Shown here: piece by piece, positions 4,812 through 6,896 of the stretch
How positions within the stretch are numbered: the stretch's first letter is position 1
Layout of the letters: the number at the start of each line of letters is the position of its first letter
NCBI GenBank assembly: GCA_005884705.1
Contig: VBAF01000366.1
Span: 1-6,896, forward strand
From: Alphaproteobacteria bacterium
GTDB lineage: Bacteria; Pseudomonadota; Alphaproteobacteria; Reyranellales; Reyranellaceae
Direction of reading: 5' to 3'
DNA length: 6,896 bases
The notes under the pieces: model-generated
Databases searched by the model: none
What the model saw: only the letters and a program-made list of their open reading frames with translations
Told to the model about the DNA's origin: nothing
Position numbers and translations under genes: made by a program

Positions 4812-5294
4812 TCAGCTGATCTGCTCATCCAGGAGTTTGAGCGCTTCGGCCGCGAACGCCCGCATGTTGGCGACGCGGTCGTTGGAGCCGGTGCGCAGCG
4901 TGCGCGCGGTCTTGCCCTTGGGACCGACCACGGCGACGCAGGTATGGCCGGCGGGATCGCCGTAGGAATTGCCGGTCGGGCCCGAGGCGCCGGTTTCGGC
5001 CAAGCCCCAGGTCGTGTCGAGGCGTCCGCGCACCAGTTCGGCGGCGAGCGTCGCCCACGGCTCGGACGAAGAACGGATACCGGCGCGCTTCGACGGCGTC
5101 GCGGTCAGGAAGGCCTCGCCCGCCGGCCGCGTATAGACCACGGCGCCGCCCATGAAATAGGCTGAGGCGCCGGGCACCGCGAGCAGCACGGCCGAGATCA
5201 GGCCGCCAGCCGAGGATTCGGAGACGCCCACCGTCTCCTTGCGCGCCTTGAGTTTGTCGCCGACTTTCTTGGCAAGCGGCAGCAGGGTTTCCAT
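4812..5294 (-). CDS. CinA C-terminal-domain family protein (nicotinamide-nucleotide amidase-like)
   Basis: A 160-residue stand-alone CinA C-terminal domain, the usual length for PncC-type proteins without the N-terminal molybdopterin-binding-like domain. Conserved marks are VSESSAGGLISA (24-35), VPGASAYFMGGAVVYT (40-55), and ETGASGPTGN (100-109) followed by a GHTCVAV strand. Characterised relatives deamidate nicotinamide mononucleotide to nicotinate mononucleotide in NAD recycling in the cytoplasm. In canonical members a Lys follows the VVY tyrosine by five residues; here Tyr54 is followed by Gly59, so the activity is uncertain. ATG 5294 is chosen because AAGGA precedes it by six bases and the protein starts like its family (METLLPLAKK). 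The open frame extends to 5444, but that extension is an antisense shadow of the neighbouring gene. It starts two bases after the stop of the dioxygenase-family gene, so the two are one operon. Confidence 0.85.
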   Translation of the reverse strand: METLLPLAKKVGDKLKARKETVGVSESSAGGLISAVLLAVPGASAYFMGGAVVYTRPAGEAFLTATPSKRAGIRSSSEPWATLAAELVRGRLDTTWGLAETGASGPTGNSYGDPAGHTCVAVVGPKGKTARTLRTGSNDRVANMRAFAAEALKLLDEQIS

Positions 5295-5296
5295 GA

Positions 5297-5662
5297 TCAG
5301 TCCTTCTTCCGGTCGGTGAACAGGCTCAGCACCAGCGGCATCGACTTGCCGATCCACACGGCGCGGTCGCGATGGTCCTCGAGATCCTGCCCGGTGTTGG
5401 GATGGATGAACACCGTGAGGTCGCCATGGTTGAGCGTCAGCCACGACACGACCGGCGTGAACTGGTCGTTCCGCACCGTCACCTGGTAGCTGAACATCGG
5501 GTGCGGGCCGACCGGCTTCTCGTGGAAGCGGCCCATCTGGATGTCGAACTGCTTTTCGATCCTTTCACGCAACGACCAGGCCGCGTCTCGCGTGGCGGGA
5601 TCGAAGTAGACATGGGCGTGCCAGTCTTTGATCTCAGGGGCCTTGATCTGCGGGGTTTCCAT
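5297..5662 (-). CDS. DOPA 4,5-dioxygenase family protein
   Basis: A 121-residue protein matching the small DOPA 4,5-dioxygenase family seen in fungi, cyanobacteria and proteobacteria. The motifs, in order, are DWHAHVYFD (13-21), GRFHEKPVGPHP (44-55), WLTLNHGDLTVFIHPNTG (74-91) and DHRDRAVWIG (96-105). The histidines at 15, 17, 47, 54 and 87 are the likely metal ligands or substrate contacts. Known members use iron to open catechol rings by extradiol cleavage; bacterial homologues are small cytoplasmic proteins and mostly of untested substrate. ATG 5662 gives a normal-length product; only a weak GGGTCGAG-like site precedes it. Its stop is two bases before the CinA-family start. The acyl-CoA dehydrogenase gene departs in the opposite direction 30 bp away, so the promoters must be packed together or overlap the genes. 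Confidence 0.88.
   Translation of the reverse strand: METPQIKAPEIKDWHAHVYFDPATRDAAWSLRERIEKQFDIQMGRFHEKPVGPHPMFSYQVTVRNDQFTPVVSWLTLNHGDLTVFIHPNTGQDLEDHRDRAVWIGKSMPLVLSLFTDRKKD
5301..5305 (-). promoter_or_regulatory. Ribosome binding site of the CinA-family gene, inside the end of the upstream gene
   Basis: On the minus strand AAGGA (within GGAAGAAGGACT) is six bases before ATG 5294 and lies within the last codons of the dioxygenase-family gene. It favours 5294 over in-frame starts further upstream and suggests coupled translation. Confidence 0.65.
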
Positions 5663-5692
5663 CGCTCGACCCTATGCTAGCCTGACCGCATC
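5663..5692. promoter_or_regulatory. Very short divergent promoter gap
   Basis: Only 30 bp separate the start codons of the leftward dioxygenase-family gene and the rightward acyl-CoA dehydrogenase gene. TATGCT (5672-5677) is a possible rightward -10, which would place transcription start only some bases before ATG 5693. No Shine-Dalgarno is visible before that ATG, so a leaderless or very short-leader mRNA is plausible. Promoter elements probably extend into the coding sequences. Confidence 0.3.
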
Positions 5693-6808
5693 ATGAACTT
5701 CGATTTTTCAGACGACCAGAAGCTCCTCAAGGAGCAGGTCCGCAAATTCCTCGCCGACAAGTGCCCGACCAAGGTCGTGCGCCGTGTGCTGGATGGCCCC
5801 GAGCCTTATGCCGAGGAGGTCTGGAAAGGCCTGGTCGAGCTCGGCGTGCCCGGCGTCGGCATTCCCGAAGCGTATGGCGGCCTCGGCCTGTCGCCGCTCG
5901 AGGTCTGCGTCGTCGCCGAGGAGATCGGCCGCGCCGCGGCACCCGTGCCGTTCGATACGTCGGTCGTGCTGGCGACCGAGGCGATCAAGCTTGCCGGCTC
6001 CGAGGCGCAGAAGAAGAAATGGCTGCCGCTGCTCGCCGAAGGCAAGGCGATCGGCACGCTCGCGGTTGCCGAGGGCCCGCAGCCGCCCAAGCCGCGCACC
6101 ATTGCCACGACCTTCGGCGCGGGCCGTCTCAACGGCAAGAAAGTGCCGGTGGCCGACGGCGACGCCGCGACCTTCGCGGTCGTGCTCACGAAGACGGCGC
6201 TGGTGCTGGTCGATCTGTCGCAAAAGGCGGTGACGAAGAAACGCGTCGAGACGATCGATCCGGCGCGCAAGCATGCCGAGCTCACTTTCAGCGATGCTTC
6301 GGCCGAGCTGCTGGGTGCCGACGGCGAAGGCTGGCGGCTGCTCGAACGGCTGTACGATGCGGCGGCGGTCTACTTCGCCTTCGCCCAGGTTGGCGGCGCG
6401 GAGGCGGCGATGTGGATGGCGCGCGACTACGCCCTGCAGCGCCAGGCGTTCGGCCGCGCCATCGGCTCCTACCAGGCGATCAAGCACAAGCTCGCCGACT
6501 GCTACGTCAAGCTCGAGCTCGCCCGCTCCAACGCCTACTACGGCGCGATGATGCTGACTGAATATGACCGGGGAGGGGGCGGCGCCGACCTGCCGCTGGC
6601 GGCGGCGGCGGCGCGGATCGCGGCGACCGAGGCCTACGACTTCGCGTCGAAGGAAAATATCCAGACCCACGGCGGCATCGGCTTCACCTGGGAGGCCGAT
6701 ACCCAGTTCCATTATCGGCGCGCGCGCGTGATGGCGCTGTCGCTCGGCGGGCCGATGGCCTGGAAGGACAAGCTGGTGACCCGGCTGGAGCAGAAGAACG
6801 CGGCTTAG
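5693..6808 (+). CDS. Acyl-CoA dehydrogenase family protein lacking a glutamate at both usual catalytic positions
   Basis: A 371-residue protein with full acyl-CoA dehydrogenase layout. It has an N-terminal helical domain (MNFDFSDDQKLLKEQVRKFL to about 118, with IPEAYGGLGL at 57-66), a middle beta domain (about 120-210) and a C-terminal helical domain (about 215-365). The C-terminal domain carries the FAD/dimer contacts RQAFGRAIGSYQAIKHKLAD (250-269) and QTHGGIGFTWE (324-334). The family oxidises acyl-CoA thioesters to 2-enoyl-CoA with FAD, passing electrons to electron-transfer flavoprotein. By eye, the MCAD Glu376 position is Leu351 and the alternative base position (isovaleryl-CoA dehydrogenase Glu254) is Ala224. 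The protein may therefore be the non-catalytic partner of a heteromeric enzyme such as the mycobacterial steroid-degrading FadE pairs. A second acyl-CoA dehydrogenase gene starts 25 bp downstream, which fits. The substrate cannot be told from the sequence. The first in-frame ATG is used; no clear ribosome site precedes it. Confidence 0.92.
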   Translation: MNFDFSDDQKLLKEQVRKFLADKCPTKVVRRVLDGPEPYAEEVWKGLVELGVPGVGIPEAYGGLGLSPLEVCVVAEEIGRAAAPVPFDTSVVLATEAIKLAGSEAQKKKWLPLLAEGKAIGTLAVAEGPQPPKPRTIATTFGAGRLNGKKVPVADGDAATFAVVLTKTALVLVDLSQKAVTKKRVETIDPARKHAELTFSDASAELLGADGEGWRLLERLYDAAAVYFAFAQVGGAEAAMWMARDYALQRQAFGRAIGSYQAIKHKLADCYVKLELARSNAYYGAMMLTEYDRGGGGADLPLAAAAARIAATEAYDFASKENIQTHGGIGFTWEADTQFHYRRARVMALSLGGPMAWKDKLVTRLEQKNAA

Positions 6809-6820
6809 CACGGGTGGCGC

Positions 6821-6826
6821 AAGGAG
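6821..6826 (+). promoter_or_regulatory. Ribosome binding site of the second acyl-CoA dehydrogenase gene
   Basis: AAGGAG is seven bases before ATG 6834, a near-ideal site. Because only 21 codons of the gene are in the window, this site is important support for that start. Confidence 0.75.
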
Positions 6827-6833
6827 AGACACG

Positions 6834-6896
6834 ATGGACTTCAACGACACGCCCGAAGAAGCCGCCTTCCGCAAGGAAGTGCGCGCGTGGCTCGAC
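6834..6896 (+). CDS. Acyl-CoA dehydrogenase, N-terminal fragment (partial, runs off right edge)
   Basis: Only the first 21 residues are present (MDFNDTPEEAAFRKEVRAWL and an Asp). The pattern M-D-F-x-x-T-x-E-E-x-x-F-R-x-E-V-R-x-W-L is the typical first helix of many alphaproteobacterial and actinobacterial acyl-CoA dehydrogenases, especially those found as adjacent pairs. It lies 25 bp after the preceding acyl-CoA dehydrogenase, on the same strand, with a strong Shine-Dalgarno, so it is in the same operon and probably supplies the partner subunit. Whether it has a catalytic glutamate cannot be seen here. Confidence 0.8.
   Translation, partial: MDFNDTPEEAAFRKEVRAWLD

Noticed and set aside
5295..5444. 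N-terminal extension of the CinA-family protein up to 5444
   Set aside because: The extra 50 residues are Arg/Pro-rich, lie within the dioxygenase-family gene in another frame and have no family resemblance. AAGGA supports the start at 5294.
5708..6874. A 388-codon minus-strand open frame opposite the acyl-CoA dehydrogenase
   Set aside because: Antisense shadow; the plus strand matches the acyl-CoA dehydrogenase family from end to end.
1..6896. Mobile elements, CRISPR arrays, tRNA or rRNA genes
   Set aside because: I saw no transposase or integrase motifs, regularly spaced repeats, or RNA-gene signatures on either strand.

Overview
This is a GC-rich stretch of a bacterial chromosome, most likely from an alphaproteobacterium of the Hyphomicrobiales (Bradyrhizobium/Rhodopseudomonas-like or a neighbour). 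The base composition, the family content (a CoA-ester gene cluster, a short CinA-family protein, a DOPA 4,5-dioxygenase-family protein, a peptidoglycan-binding S1C protease) and a CATCCT...AGGATG palindrome of a kind common between genes in that group all point this way. No mobile element, CRISPR array, tRNA or rRNA is visible. Gene packing is tight; no gap without a gene is longer than about 80 bp.

Layout. Bases 1-356 (minus) hold the N-terminal NAD-binding part of a 3-hydroxyacyl-CoA dehydrogenase that runs off the left edge. Divergent to it, an enoyl-CoA hydratase/isomerase-family gene (437-1210) overlaps by one base (TGATG) a short-chain dehydrogenase/reductase that is broken by an internal deletion plus frameshift (1210-1952). 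Together these are a fatty-acid or other acyl-CoA degradation module. A minus-strand P-loop kinase of the chloramphenicol phosphotransferase-like family (1949-2554) meets the SDR tail to tail, and the two share one CTAG palindrome as their stop codons. Divergent from the kinase is a secreted pair: a periplasmic protease with a peptidoglycan-binding-like module, then a six-cysteine secreted protein. As the sequence stands, a frameshift near 3970 fuses the two into one reading frame (2635-4749). The original layout can still be read: a protease tail ending ...VECWK-stop at 4048, overlapping by ATGA the start of the second gene at 4045. A palindromic repeat (4761-4801) closes this convergent unit.

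On the right, a two-gene minus-strand unit encodes a DOPA 4,5-dioxygenase-family protein (5662-5297) and a CinA C-terminal-domain protein (5294-4812). Divergent from it after only 30 bp is a pair of acyl-CoA dehydrogenase genes (5693-6808 and 6834 to the right edge). The first lacks a glutamate at both usual catalytic-base positions, which suggests it works as one half of a two-subunit enzyme with its neighbour.

I see no obviously new defence or mobile system. The items most worth a second look are the two frame lesions (SDR and protease), the crotonase-fold protein lacking both hydratase glutamates, the acyl-CoA dehydrogenase pair, and the unnamed cysteine-rich secreted domain coupled to the protease. 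Function calls rest on motif reading alone, with no database search.
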